Positions 44,951 to 53,474 of a stretch of 64,000 nucleotides of DNA are shown here, piece by piece. Numbering within the stretch: position 1 is the stretch's first letter; every line of letters begins with the position of its first letter. The stretch spans positions 558,001-622,000 of the forward strand of contig NZ_OCMY01000002.1 in the NCBI RefSeq assembly GCF_900215435.1. The letters run 5' to 3'. The notes beneath the pieces were generated by a model. That model did no database searches. It was not told the DNA's origin and saw only the letters and a program-made list of their open reading frames with translations. Origin of the DNA: Candidatus Pantoea floridensis (GTDB taxonomy: Bacteria; Pseudomonadota; Gammaproteobacteria; Enterobacterales; Enterobacteriaceae). Both the position numbers and the translations under genes were made by a program.

Positions 44951-46357
44951 ATGGCAACTGCACGGGTGATCATCGTCGGTGGCGGCTTCAGCGGTACGGC
45001 GCTGGCGATTCATCTCGCGCGTCAGTCGTCAACTGCGTTACAGATTACAGTGGTCGAACCGCGTCCCACTCTTGGCGGCGGTGTTGCCTATTCCACACCG
45101 GAACCTGCGCATCGCATTAATGTTCCCGCTGCGCGCATGCAACTCAGTGGGGAAGAGCAGGGCGCATTTGATCGCTGGTTTCGCAATCAGCCAGAATGTT
45201 CACTGGATTCAGCAGCCCATTGCGCTGACGGCGCTGTTTATCCGCAGCGCGGTATGTTTGGACGTTATCTGGCAGAACAGTTTGCTGCGGCGGCAAAAGC
45301 GCATCCACAGATTACACTGCGCCACATTCAGGCCAGTGCGGTCGCCTGGGAAGGAGAGCAGCTGTTACTCAGTAATGGTGAGGCGTTACAGGGAGACGTG
45401 CTGGCGCTGGCGGTAAGTCATCCGCCACCGTCGTTGCCGCGTGCGTTACGGCCTTTCACGTCACATCCCGGGTTGATTGCCAATCCGTGGCAGCATGGCG
45501 TTCTCGATGCCATCAAACCTGACGCATCAGTAGCGATCATCGGAAGCGGGCTCAGTATGGCAGATGTCGTGGCGTCGTTAGGCACCCGCCAGCATCAAGG
45601 CTCGCTCATCGCCTTCTCGCGCCGTGGGCAGCTTTCTCGTGACAATCTGAGCGGTGACTGGCCGGAGTGGACGCTGGCTCCGCAGATCGTCCCTACTGCC
45701 CGCGCGTGGCTTCATCACATTCGGGCGGAAGTGGTGCGTGCCGCCGAACAGCAGTTACCGTGGCAGCGCGTGCTGGATCAGGTGCGCGTGCAGGGGCAGG
45801 AGATCTGGCAATCGTTGCCGCTGCGCGAACAGCAGCGGTTTGCTCGTCATTTACGCTCGTGGTGGGATGTTCATCGCTACCGCATTGCGCCGCAGGTTTC
45901 CACCGTCATCCGTCAACGTCAGCAGCTGGGCAGCCTGAAGGTGCTGGCTGCGCGTCTTGACAATATCGCCGCAAAGGGCGATCGGTTAGCGATCGCGTTG
46001 CGCTTACGCAATGGCTCCGTGGAGACACACCATGTCGACCATTTAATTGTCACCACCGGGCCCGGACATGCCGCCTTAACCGCCAGCCAGCCGCTGCTGC
46101 AATCGTTGAGCCAGCAAGGTGTGATTCGCGCTGACCAATTGGGTTTTGGCATCGATGTAGATGGCCATTCGCATACGCTCAACCGCGAAGGCCAGCCAAA
46201 CGCGCGCCTGTTTGTGGTTGGCCCGGCTGCACGAGCGCGCTTTGGTGAACTGATGGGCTTACCGCAGGTAGCCGATCACGCCGCCGACGTGGCGACTCAG
46301 ATTTTAGAAGAGTTGCAAATCGCTCACGCCGAGCGATGTCCCCCTTCAGCGCTTTAA
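44951..46357 (+). CDS. FAD/NAD(P)-binding oxidoreductase
   Basis: A 468-residue protein opening with the dinucleotide motif VIIVGGGFSGTALAIHL and an acidic second-strand end (VVEPRPTLGGGVAYSTPEPAHRINVPA), typical of the NAD_binding_9 FAD/NAD(P) family. A second glycine motif, VAIIGSGLSMADVVASL, lies near residue 195. ATG 44951 is preferred because AGGAG lies 6 nt before it; the ORF can also start where ssuD stops. In the operon it could supply electrons or reduced flavin to the monooxygenases, which otherwise lack a reductase here (inference). Confidence 0.8.
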   Translation: MATARVIIVGGGFSGTALAIHLARQSSTALQITVVEPRPTLGGGVAYSTPEPAHRINVPAARMQLSGEEQGAFDRWFRNQPECSLDSAAHCADGAVYPQRGMFGRYLAEQFAAAAKAHPQITLRHIQASAVAWEGEQLLLSNGEALQGDVLALAVSHPPPSLPRALRPFTSHPGLIANPWQHGVLDAIKPDASVAIIGSGLSMADVVASLGTRQHQGSLIAFSRRGQLSRDNLSGDWPEWTLAPQIVPTARAWLHHIRAEVVRAAEQQLPWQRVLDQVRVQGQEIWQSLPLREQQRFARHLRSWWDVHRYRIAPQVSTVIRQRQQLGSLKVLAARLDNIAAKGDRLAIALRLRNGSVETHHVDHLIVTTGPGHAALTASQPLLQSLSQQGVIRADQLGFGIDVDGHSHTLNREGQPNARLFVVGPAARARFGELMGLPQVADHAADVATQILEELQIAHAERCPPSAL

Positions 46358-46431
46358 TCTCTCAACATCCTAAAAATTAACTGACGAACGCCGGGTCGTA
46401 ACACGATCACGGCCTCGCTATGGAGATTGCT

Positions 46432-47826
46432 ATGCCATCGCAACGTGAAATACGCTTGAATGCATTTGATATGAACTGTGTCGGACACCAGTCGCCGGGC
46501 CTGTGGGCGCATCCGCGTGACCGCTCCTGGCAGTATAAAGATTTGGAATATTGGGTGGATTTAGCGCGCCTGTTAGAGCGCGGTAAATTCGATGGTCTGT
46601 TCATTGCCGATGTGCTTGGCATCTATGACGTATTAAACGGCAACGGCGATGCAGCTATTCGCCAGGCTACGCAGGTACCGGTTAACGATCCGCTGGCGTT
46701 GATCACGCCGATGGCGCTGGTTACGGAACACCTCGGATTTGGCCTTACCGCGTCGTTATCGTTTGAACATCCTTATCCGTTTGCACGCCGCCTGTCCACG
46801 CTCGATCACCTCACCAAAGGGCGCGTTGGGTGGAATATCGTGACTTCTTATCTTGAAAGCGGCGCACGCAATATCGGCCACAAGGCGCAAACCGATCACG
46901 ATAGCCGTTACGATTACGCCGATGAATATCTGCAGGTGGTGTACAAGCTGCTGGAAGGCAGCTGGGAACAGGATGCCGTACTGCGCGATCGAGAGCGCCG
47001 TATTTTCAGCGACCCGAGCAAAATCCATCCTATCAATCATCAGGGTACCTTCTTCAACGTACCCGGTATTCACCTGTGCGAGCCTTCCCCGCAGCGCACA
47101 CCCGTGTTGTATCAGGCCGGTGCTTCAAGCCGTGGCAAACAGTTTGCTGCTGAGCATGCCGAATGCGTATTCGTGGCGGCACCTTCAAAAGTGCTGCTGA
47201 AGAAAACCGTCGCGGATATCCGTCGCCGTGCCGTAGAGGCGGGACGCGATCCGTACAGTATTAAAATCTTCAATCTGCAAACCGTGATTGTTGGCGAAAC
47301 CGATCTGGCGGCGCAGGCGAAATGGAAAGAGTACACCAACTGGGTCAGCTATGAAGGCGCGCTGGCGCTGGTATCAGGCTGGACCGGCATCGACTTTGGC
47401 CAGTATCAGCCGGACCAGGTATTGAAATATATCCACACCAATGCGATTCAGTCGGCGGTTGAAACCTTCTCCACCGCCGATCCCGATCGCCAGTGGACGG
47501 TTAAAGCGCTGGCGGATTGGGTTGGTATTGGCGGCTTTGGTCCATTGATTGTGGGTAGCGCGGAAACCGTCGCCGATGAGTTGCAGGGCTGGGTAGAGGA
47601 TACCGACGTAGATGGCTTCAACTTTGCCTACGCGTTGACGCACGAAACCTTTGAAGATGTCGTTGAGCTACTGATTCCGGAACTGCAAAAGCGCGGCGTC
47701 TATAAAAAAGAGTACGTGCAGGGCACGCTGCGCGAAAAGCTATTCGCCGCCGGTCCACAGCTACAAGCGCCGCATCCGGGCGCGGGTTACCGCGTGAAAA
47801 CCTCCGCGCCGCAGGAGGTCTCATGA
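46432..47826 (+). CDS. LLM flavin monooxygenase, NtaA/SnaA/DszA/DmoA type
   Basis: A 464-residue member of the NtaA/SnaA/DszA branch of flavin-dependent monooxygenases, which oxidise sulfones, dimethyl sulfide or chelators with FMNH2. Family segments are HQSPGLWAHP, YWVDLARLLERGKFDGLFIADVLG, SLSFEHPYPFARRLSTLDHLTKGRVGWNIVTSY and PVLYQAGASSRGKQFAAEHAECVF. ATG 46432 has GGAG 6-7 nt upstream. It overlaps the metN-like gene by 4 bp. The substrate is probably an organosulfur compound, judging from the operon. Confidence 0.88.
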   Translation: MPSQREIRLNAFDMNCVGHQSPGLWAHPRDRSWQYKDLEYWVDLARLLERGKFDGLFIADVLGIYDVLNGNGDAAIRQATQVPVNDPLALITPMALVTEHLGFGLTASLSFEHPYPFARRLSTLDHLTKGRVGWNIVTSYLESGARNIGHKAQTDHDSRYDYADEYLQVVYKLLEGSWEQDAVLRDRERRIFSDPSKIHPINHQGTFFNVPGIHLCEPSPQRTPVLYQAGASSRGKQFAAEHAECVFVAAPSKVLLKKTVADIRRRAVEAGRDPYSIKIFNLQTVIVGETDLAAQAKWKEYTNWVSYEGALALVSGWTGIDFGQYQPDQVLKYIHTNAIQSAVETFSTADPDRQWTVKALADWVGIGGFGPLIVGSAETVADELQGWVEDTDVDGFNFAYALTHETFEDVVELLIPELQKRGVYKKEYVQGTLREKLFAAGPQLQAPHPGAGYRVKTSAPQEVS

Positions 47827-48842
47827 TCGAGATAGATCAGCTGAGTAAGCACTATCGCGCACCCGATGGGCGCCTAACCGAGGTGTTGCAATCCATCAAT
47901 TTGCAAGTACCGCAGGCCAATATCACGGCAGTAGTGGGGCCAAGCGGTGCGGGAAAATCCACGCTCGCGAAGTGCATCAGCCTGCTGGAGCAACCGAGCT
48001 CGGGCAGTATTCGCGTCAACGGCAGCGATCTCTCCCGGCTGGATGGCGAAGCGCTGCGCCAGGCGCGTCGCTCAATCGGCACGGTGTTCCAGTCTTCCGC
48101 GCTGCTACAACGCAAAACGGCGTGGGAAAACATCGCTTTACCTCTGCGCTATCTCGGCGTGGTGGATCGCGATATTACCGCACGCGTCGGTGAACTGCTG
48201 GAGAGCGTTGGCCTCAGTCACAAAGCCAAAGCCTATCCCAGCCAGCTTTCCGGCGGCCAGCGTCAGCGTATCGGCATCGCACGTGCGCTGGCGCTGCGTC
48301 CGACGGTTCTGCTGGCGGATGAAGCGACTTCCGGACTCGATCCTGAAGCCACGGTAACCATCCTCGATCTGCTGAAAAAGCTGCGTGATGACTACAAGTT
48401 GGCGATTGTGCTAATCACCCATGAAATGGACGCGGTACGTCAGGCTGCCGATGCGGTGGCAGAAATCCGCGACGGCCAGATTGTGCAGTACGGCGTGGTG
48501 AAAGCGTTGCTGGCGCAGCCTGACTCTGCGCTGGGCCAGCGGTTGCTCCCGCTGGCAGCACAAGCGAGTGATGCCGAGCTGGTGTTGCAGCTCAGTTATC
48601 GCACCGATGTGCCGGTCACCAGCGACTGGATCTCACGTCTTAGTCAGCAGTTCGGTTTACGCATTGATTTACTCGGCGCGCACGTTGAGCAGGTTAACGG
48701 TTTGCAAGCTGGACGCCTGCAGGTGGGCATTCACTTCCAGCATGAGCGTCTCCCGCTGGCACGTTTACTGGCCCAGTTTGAGCAGCTGGGCCTGATAGCC
48801 AGCGTTTCCGGCAGCGTATTGCCATTGAGGGAGGCAGTATGA
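47823..48842 (+). CDS. MetN-type ABC transporter ATPase with NIL domain
   Basis: A 339-residue ATPase. Walker A is GPSGAGKST, the signature LSGGQRQRIGIARAL and Walker B VLLADEATSGLD. Residues about 265-339 form a C-terminal NIL (ACT-like) regulatory domain as in MetN, which in the methionine importer gives trans-inhibition by the imported ligand. It starts within the stop of the monooxygenase gene (ATGA). Together with the next two genes it makes a MetNIQ-like importer; the substrate may be methionine or another organosulfur compound. Confidence 0.9.
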   Translation: MIEIDQLSKHYRAPDGRLTEVLQSINLQVPQANITAVVGPSGAGKSTLAKCISLLEQPSSGSIRVNGSDLSRLDGEALRQARRSIGTVFQSSALLQRKTAWENIALPLRYLGVVDRDITARVGELLESVGLSHKAKAYPSQLSGGQRQRIGIARALALRPTVLLADEATSGLDPEATVTILDLLKKLRDDYKLAIVLITHEMDAVRQAADAVAEIRDGQIVQYGVVKALLAQPDSALGQRLLPLAAQASDAELVLQLSYRTDVPVTSDWISRLSQQFGLRIDLLGAHVEQVNGLQAGRLQVGIHFQHERLPLARLLAQFEQLGLIASVSGSVLPLREAV

Positions 48843-49537
48843 GCGTATCGGTAATGAGCCAGGATACACCGTGGCCAGAGATTCCGGCATTAATGCTGCC
48901 CGCGCTTGGCGAAACGGCATTGATGGTGGTTATCGTGATGCTCTTTGTGGTCACGTTCGGCGGCGTGGTGGGCGTAGTACTGTTTAACACCTCGGCACGC
49001 GGTCTGTTCCCGCATCGTGGCATTCATCGGGTGCTGAGTTGGATCGTCAACATGGGCCGTTCGCTGCCGTTTCTGGTGCTAATGGCGGCTATCATTCCGT
49101 TTACCTTCTGGCTGACGGGCACCACCATCGGTATTCCGGCGGCGGTGGTGCCGATGATTGCCGCAGGTATTCCATTCTTTGGTCGGCTGGTGGATAACGC
49201 ACTGCGCGAACTGCCCGGCGAAGTGACGGCCGTTGGCCTGGTATGCGGTGGTTCGCGCTGGCAAATCATCCGTTCGGCTCAGCTCAGTGAAGCGCTGCCG
49301 GCGATTGTCGCCGCCGTCACGTTGAACCTGATCTCCATGATTGAGTACTCCGCCATTGCCGGCACCATCGGCGCGGGCGGCATTGGTTATCTGGCGGTAG
49401 TGTACGGCTACCAGCGCTTCGACAACCACATCATGATCGCCACCATCGTGGTGCTGATCGCGCTTATTCAAACGATTCAATTTCTCGGCGACCGTTTGGT
49501 CACCGCATTACGTCATCCCCAGGGGACATCGCTATGA
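48839..49537 (+). CDS. MetI-type ABC permease
   Basis: A 232-residue permease with five helices and the MetI signature (GRSLPFLVLMAAIIPFT, then IPAAVVPMIAAGIPFFGRLVDNALRE, then IGAGGIGYLAVVYGYQRFD). It overlaps the ATPase end and the binding-protein start by 4 bp each, so all three are translationally coupled. Confidence 0.9.
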   Translation: MSVSVMSQDTPWPEIPALMLPALGETALMVVIVMLFVVTFGGVVGVVLFNTSARGLFPHRGIHRVLSWIVNMGRSLPFLVLMAAIIPFTFWLTGTTIGIPAAVVPMIAAGIPFFGRLVDNALRELPGEVTAVGLVCGGSRWQIIRSAQLSEALPAIVAAVTLNLISMIEYSAIAGTIGAGGIGYLAVVYGYQRFDNHIMIATIVVLIALIQTIQFLGDRLVTALRHPQGTSL

Positions 49538-50409
49538 CAACACAAGATTTTGAGCTGCGGAAGACGCGGCGCTGGCCATGGTTGCTACTGATTATAGTGG
49601 TCGTTGTGCTCGCCGCAGGCGGGTGGTTCTGGCGCAGCCAGCAGCCGCAGGCCGTGGTATTTGGCAGCACGTTAAAAATACATTTTGAGCCAGCGATGGC
49701 GGGCGAGCAGAAGCTGATTGAATACGTCGGTGAGCACATCGCGCCGGATTATGGTTTGAAACTCGAAGCCGTGGGCGTGCAGGACCCGGTGCAGGCGGAC
49801 CGCGCGGTAGCGGAAGGGCAATATGCCGCCACGGTGTATCAGCATCAGTGGTGGTTGAAGCAAGTAGTAGATGCCAACGGCTTCGCGCTCACGTCGGCAC
49901 TGCCGCTGTTCCAGTGGGCGTTTGGTATTTACTCCGATCGTTACAAATCAGTGGCGGATTTACCGCAGGGCGCAACGATTGTCGTACCGGATGACGGCGC
50001 CAATCAGGGGCAGGCACTCTGGTTACTGGCGCGTCAGGGTTTAATCACGCTGGATCCAAATGTCGAGCCGCGCACCGCGAAGCTAAAGAATATTGTCGGC
50101 AACCCACATGGATTTGTTTTTAAAGAGCTTGATCTGTTGACTATGCCGCGTGCGCTGAATTCGGTTGATGCGGCGATTGGCTACGTGTCGCAGTTTGATG
50201 CCGGTAAGGTGCCGCGCGAGAAAGGCATTCTCTTCCCACCTGCGCCGCGCACTTTTGCCTCGCAGCTGGTAATCGGCACGCCGTATCTGGACCAGGAAAA
50301 CATCGAGAAGCTAAAAAAAGCGTTCTCCGATCCGCGCGTACAGCAATGGCTGAAGACTACCGACGATCCGCTGGTGAAAGGGGTGTTGGTGCCGGTTTCT
50401 GCTGACTAA
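49534..50409 (+). CDS. MetQ-type binding protein with membrane anchor
   Basis: A 291-residue NlpA/MetQ-family binding protein. The N-terminus has a basic start (LRKTRRWPW) and one long hydrophobic helix (LLLIIVVVVLAAGGWFW) without a lipobox cysteine, so it is anchored by the helix rather than by lipid. Binding-domain features are YVGEHIAPDYGLKLEAVG, EGQYAATVYQHQWWLKQ and KNIVGNPHGFVFKELD. It completes the MetNIQ-like transporter of the sulfur operon and is followed by a strong terminator. Confidence 0.87.
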   Translation: MTTQDFELRKTRRWPWLLLIIVVVVLAAGGWFWRSQQPQAVVFGSTLKIHFEPAMAGEQKLIEYVGEHIAPDYGLKLEAVGVQDPVQADRAVAEGQYAATVYQHQWWLKQVVDANGFALTSALPLFQWAFGIYSDRYKSVADLPQGATIVVPDDGANQGQALWLLARQGLITLDPNVEPRTAKLKNIVGNPHGFVFKELDLLTMPRALNSVDAAIGYVSQFDAGKVPREKGILFPPAPRTFASQLVIGTPYLDQENIEKLKKAFSDPRVQQWLKTTDDPLVKGVLVPVSAD

Positions 50410-50428
50410 TCTGCAGGTTAACCCATCC

Positions 50429-50463
50429 CCCGGACTCGCCGTGCGCGTCCGGGTTTTTTTGTT
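50429..50463 (+). terminator. Strong intrinsic terminator ending the first sulfur operon
   Basis: CCCGGAC (50429-50435) pairs with GTCCGGG (50447-50453) and is followed by a run of Ts. Confidence 0.9.
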
Positions 50464-50481
50464 TGGTTTTTTATTTAACTA

Positions 50482-50509
50482 ATTGATATTTATGTAAATT
50501 AATATCAAT
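50482..50509. promoter_or_regulatory. AT-rich inverted repeat before the MFS gene
   Basis: ATTGATATT (50482-50490) and AATATCAAT (50501-50509) form perfect 9-bp arms around a 10-bp spacer, about 77 bp before the MFS start codon. A plausible regulator site of the MFS-sfnB unit. Confidence 0.5.
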
Positions 50510-50585
50510 AAATGTTGTTTTGGCGCGGCTTAATAAGCGTTTATAACTCCCTCACCTGCACTACAAAACAACAACGTGAGGCGTT

Positions 50586-52019
50586 ATGAGTTCTCTTCCT
50601 TTAGAAAACACCATCCCGGTTTCAGAACCGGTCCGTTCGGTCAGTGATGTGGCAAGACTGATCAACACCCGCAGTAAAACCAACAATTATGCGCGAATGA
50701 TTGTATTCCTCGCGCTCGGCGGCGTATTTCTTGACGCCTACGATCTCACCACGCTGTCTTACGGTATTGACGATGTGGTGCGCGAGTTTCAACTCTCACC
50801 GCTGCTGACCGGTTTGGTTACATCATCAATTATGGTTGGCACCATTGTCGGCAACCTGGTCGGCGGCTGGCTGACGGACAAATATGGCCGCTATTCGGTG
50901 TTTATGGCCGATATGCTGTTCTTTGTCGTCTCGGCAATTGCCGCAGGATTAGCGCCAAACGTGTGGGTGTTGATTGGCGCGCGTTTCCTGATGGGCGTCG
51001 GCGTAGGTATCGATCTGCCAGTGGCTATGTCCTATCTGGCGGAATTTTCCAAATTTGCCGGTAAAGGCAACAAAGCAGCGCGACTCGCTGCCTGGTGCCC
51101 GATGTGGTATGCCGCTTCTACGCTCTGCTTCCTGCTGATCTTTGCGCTCTATTTCCTACTGCCGAAAGATCATCTTGATTGGTTGTGGCGTGCGTCGCTG
51201 CTGTTCGGTGCGGTGCCCGCGCTGTTGATCATCGCAGTGCGCAGCAAGTTTATGAACGAGTCGCCGTTGTGGGCCGCTAATCAGGGCGATCTCAAGTCGG
51301 CTGTGCGTATCCTGCGCGACTCCTATGGTATTCATGCCCATGCAGCCGAACCGGAAGCGCCACCAGCTGCTGCCGCGCCGAAGGTCAGCTTCCGCGTGCT
51401 ATTCCAAAAACCCTGGCGTGAACGCACCATCGTCGCGGGCGTGATGAACATTTGCATCTCATTTGAATACACCGCAATTGCCTTCTTCCTGCCGTCGATT
51501 CTCGCGCAGTTCCTGGGAGCGGGGGTGTTTGAAACTATTTCGGCGTCGCTTGGCCTCAATGCGTTGTTTGCCTTTACTGGCGGTCTGCTCGGTATGCGTC
51601 TGGCGTGGAAATATCCGTCGCGCCACGTGGCAATTGCCGGATTTGCACTGCAGTTCTTTGCGCTGATTGCGCTGGCGTTGATTGGTCATCCTGAAGCGAT
51701 TGCCGGTATTGTTTTCGCCATCCTGATGCTTGGCCTGTGGCTGTTTGCCGAAGGTTTTGGTCCCGGCGCGCAGCTGATGGTTTATCCGGCGCTTTCCTAT
51801 CCCACTTCTATTCGCGCCACCGGCGTGGGCTTTAGTCGTGCGCTCTCAGGCATTGGTAGCGCACTGGCGCTATTTATTCTGCCGCTTCTGCAGGCGGCAC
51901 TTGGCACCAATATGTTCTGGGTGGTTTCACTGGCAGCAATTATTCCGATCTTCTTCCTGCTGGCGGTGCGCCACGAGCCTACGCGCCATGACATCGATGA
52001 TCTTTCACATCAGGAGTGA
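50586..52019 (+). CDS. MFS transporter of the sulfur island
   Basis: A 477-residue, 12-helix major-facilitator carrier. The A-motif region is GGWLTDKYGRYSVF, and a first-helix FLDAYDLTTLSYGI and MGVGVGIDLPVAMSYLAEFSK are typical of sugar/aromatic-acid porter-like MFS proteins. A central cytoplasmic loop carries a Pro/Ala-rich stretch. The next gene, a SfnB-like flavoenzyme, begins 3 bp after the stop, so the carrier probably moves its substrate or product. The substrate is unknown. Confidence 0.87.
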   Translation: MSSLPLENTIPVSEPVRSVSDVARLINTRSKTNNYARMIVFLALGGVFLDAYDLTTLSYGIDDVVREFQLSPLLTGLVTSSIMVGTIVGNLVGGWLTDKYGRYSVFMADMLFFVVSAIAAGLAPNVWVLIGARFLMGVGVGIDLPVAMSYLAEFSKFAGKGNKAARLAAWCPMWYAASTLCFLLIFALYFLLPKDHLDWLWRASLLFGAVPALLIIAVRSKFMNESPLWAANQGDLKSAVRILRDSYGIHAHAAEPEAPPAAAAPKVSFRVLFQKPWRERTIVAGVMNICISFEYTAIAFFLPSILAQFLGAGVFETISASLGLNALFAFTGGLLGMRLAWKYPSRHVAIAGFALQFFALIALALIGHPEAIAGIVFAILMLGLWLFAEGFGPGAQLMVYPALSYPTSIRATGVGFSRALSGIGSALALFILPLLQAALGTNMFWVVSLAAIIPIFFLLAVRHEPTRHDIDDLSHQE

Positions 52020-52022
52020 ACC

Positions 52023-53237
52023 ATGAGCTTATTAGTGACAGAAACCCATTACGACACGCTGGCTGCGCATTTCCGTCCGGTGTTTGCGCGCATCGCACAA
52101 GGTGCGGTGGAACGCGAGCATGTGCGCACTTTGCCCCATCAACCCATCACCTGGTTGAAAGAGGCGGGGTTCGGCACGGTGCGGGTTCCGAAAGATAAGG
52201 GCGGGTGGGGCGCATCGCTGCCGCAGCTGTTCCAGCTGCTAATCGAGCTGGCGGAAGCTGACTCTAATCTGCCACAGGCGCTGCGCGCACATTTTGCGTT
52301 TGTTGAAGATCGACTCAACCAGCCGGATAGCCCAGAGCGTGATGGCTGGTTCCGCCGCTTTATTGATGGTGAGCTGGTGGGCAGCGGTTGGACGGAAATT
52401 GGCGCGGTAAAACTGGGTGATGTGATTACCCGGGTCACTCCTGGTGAAGCGGGCTGGACGCTGAACGGCGAGAAGTTTTACAGCACCGGTACGTTGTTCG
52501 CCGACTGGATTGACGTCTATGCACGCCGCAACGACAACCAGGGCGATGTTATCGCTCTGGTGAACACTCACCAACCCGGCGTCACGCGTGAAGATGACTG
52601 GGACGGATTTGGCCAGCGCTTAACCGGCAGCGGCACCACGCGTTTCGCCAATGCCCATGTTGAGCAGGAGCACGTCTATGATTTCGCGACGCGTTTCCGC
52701 TATCAGACTGCTTTTTATCAGCATGTGTTGTTAGCGACGCTTGCAGGAATCGGCCGCGCGGTGGCGCGAGATGGCGCACAATCGGTGGCAGCGCGCAAGC
52801 GAGTTTACAGCCATGGCAACGCGGGGGCGGCACGTCAAGATGCGCAGCTATTGCAGGTGATCGGCGAAATCACCAGTCTGGCGTTTGCAGTCGAAGCCAC
52901 GGTAATTCGCGCGACCCATTCACTGCAATCAGCATATGTTGCGCATGTGAGCAGCGATGAGGCGCAAATCGTGGCGGCGAATGTGTTGGCTGAAGCCGAA
53001 GCGGGCCAGGCACAGGTGATAGCCAGCGAGCTGGTCACGCGCGCAGCGACCGAGTTGTTTAACGCTTTGGGGGCATCCGATACGCGCGTCAGCAAGGCGC
53101 TGGATCGCCACTGGCGCAATGCACGAACTGTCTCGTCACATAATCCGGTGGTCTATAAGGCGCGTGATATCGGTGACTGGAAAGTGAATGGCACCGCACC
53201 CACCAGCATCTGGCAGATTGGCGCGGGAGAGGGCTGA
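52023..53237 (+). CDS. Acyl-CoA-dehydrogenase-fold monooxygenase, SfnB/DszC-like
   Basis: A 404-residue flavoenzyme of the acyl-CoA dehydrogenase fold. TLPHQPITWLKEAGFGTVRVP near the start, then GSGWTEIG and LNGEKFYSTGTLFADW in the middle domain, are shared with SfnB and DszC, which oxidise organosulfur compounds with reduced flavin and oxygen. The C-terminal helical domain has ALGASDTRVSKALDRHWRNARTVSSHNPV. It is co-transcribed with the MFS carrier. The exact sulfur substrate is not known. Confidence 0.88.
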   Translation: MSLLVTETHYDTLAAHFRPVFARIAQGAVEREHVRTLPHQPITWLKEAGFGTVRVPKDKGGWGASLPQLFQLLIELAEADSNLPQALRAHFAFVEDRLNQPDSPERDGWFRRFIDGELVGSGWTEIGAVKLGDVITRVTPGEAGWTLNGEKFYSTGTLFADWIDVYARRNDNQGDVIALVNTHQPGVTREDDWDGFGQRLTGSGTTRFANAHVEQEHVYDFATRFRYQTAFYQHVLLATLAGIGRAVARDGAQSVAARKRVYSHGNAGAARQDAQLLQVIGEITSLAFAVEATVIRATHSLQSAYVAHVSSDEAQIVAANVLAEAEAGQAQVIASELVTRAATELFNALGASDTRVSKALDRHWRNARTVSSHNPVVYKARDIGDWKVNGTAPTSIWQIGAGEG

Positions 53238-53245
53238 TAAATGCA

Positions 53246-53461
53246 GGTGCGCGTCATGCGCACCGTACCAAAGCCTTGCTAAATAATCCCGGGGTCACCA
53301 TTCATGGCGTAATACCGCTCAGTTAACAGATGAAAAACCTTGTTAACAAGCGCACCTTCCGTAGCGGCGCAATTCATTGCGCGATAAATCGCGCCGCTAC
53401 GGAAGGTGCGCTGATTTGATACCGTGCTTAACTGGTCGGCATTACGCCATTCATGGCGACC
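53246..53461. repeat. MITE-like nested palindrome with solo module
   Basis: A solo GGTGCGC-GTCAT-GCGCACC palindrome (53246-53264) is followed by a larger structure. The outer arms 53293-53326 and 53428-53461 (34 bp, a few mismatches) begin GGTCACCATTCATGGCG / end GCCATTCATGGCGACC. The inner arms 53350-53370 and 53391-53411 are a perfect 21-bp inverted repeat, and the loop itself contains GCGCGAT-type inverted sequence. It fills the gap between convergent genes. Confidence 0.88.
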
Positions 53462-53474
53462 AGTCAGTAATGAC

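Noticed and set aside
53350..53411. 21-bp hairpin as a simple terminator
   Set aside because: No T-run on either side, and it is nested within a larger palindrome, so a mobile or repeat origin is more likely.
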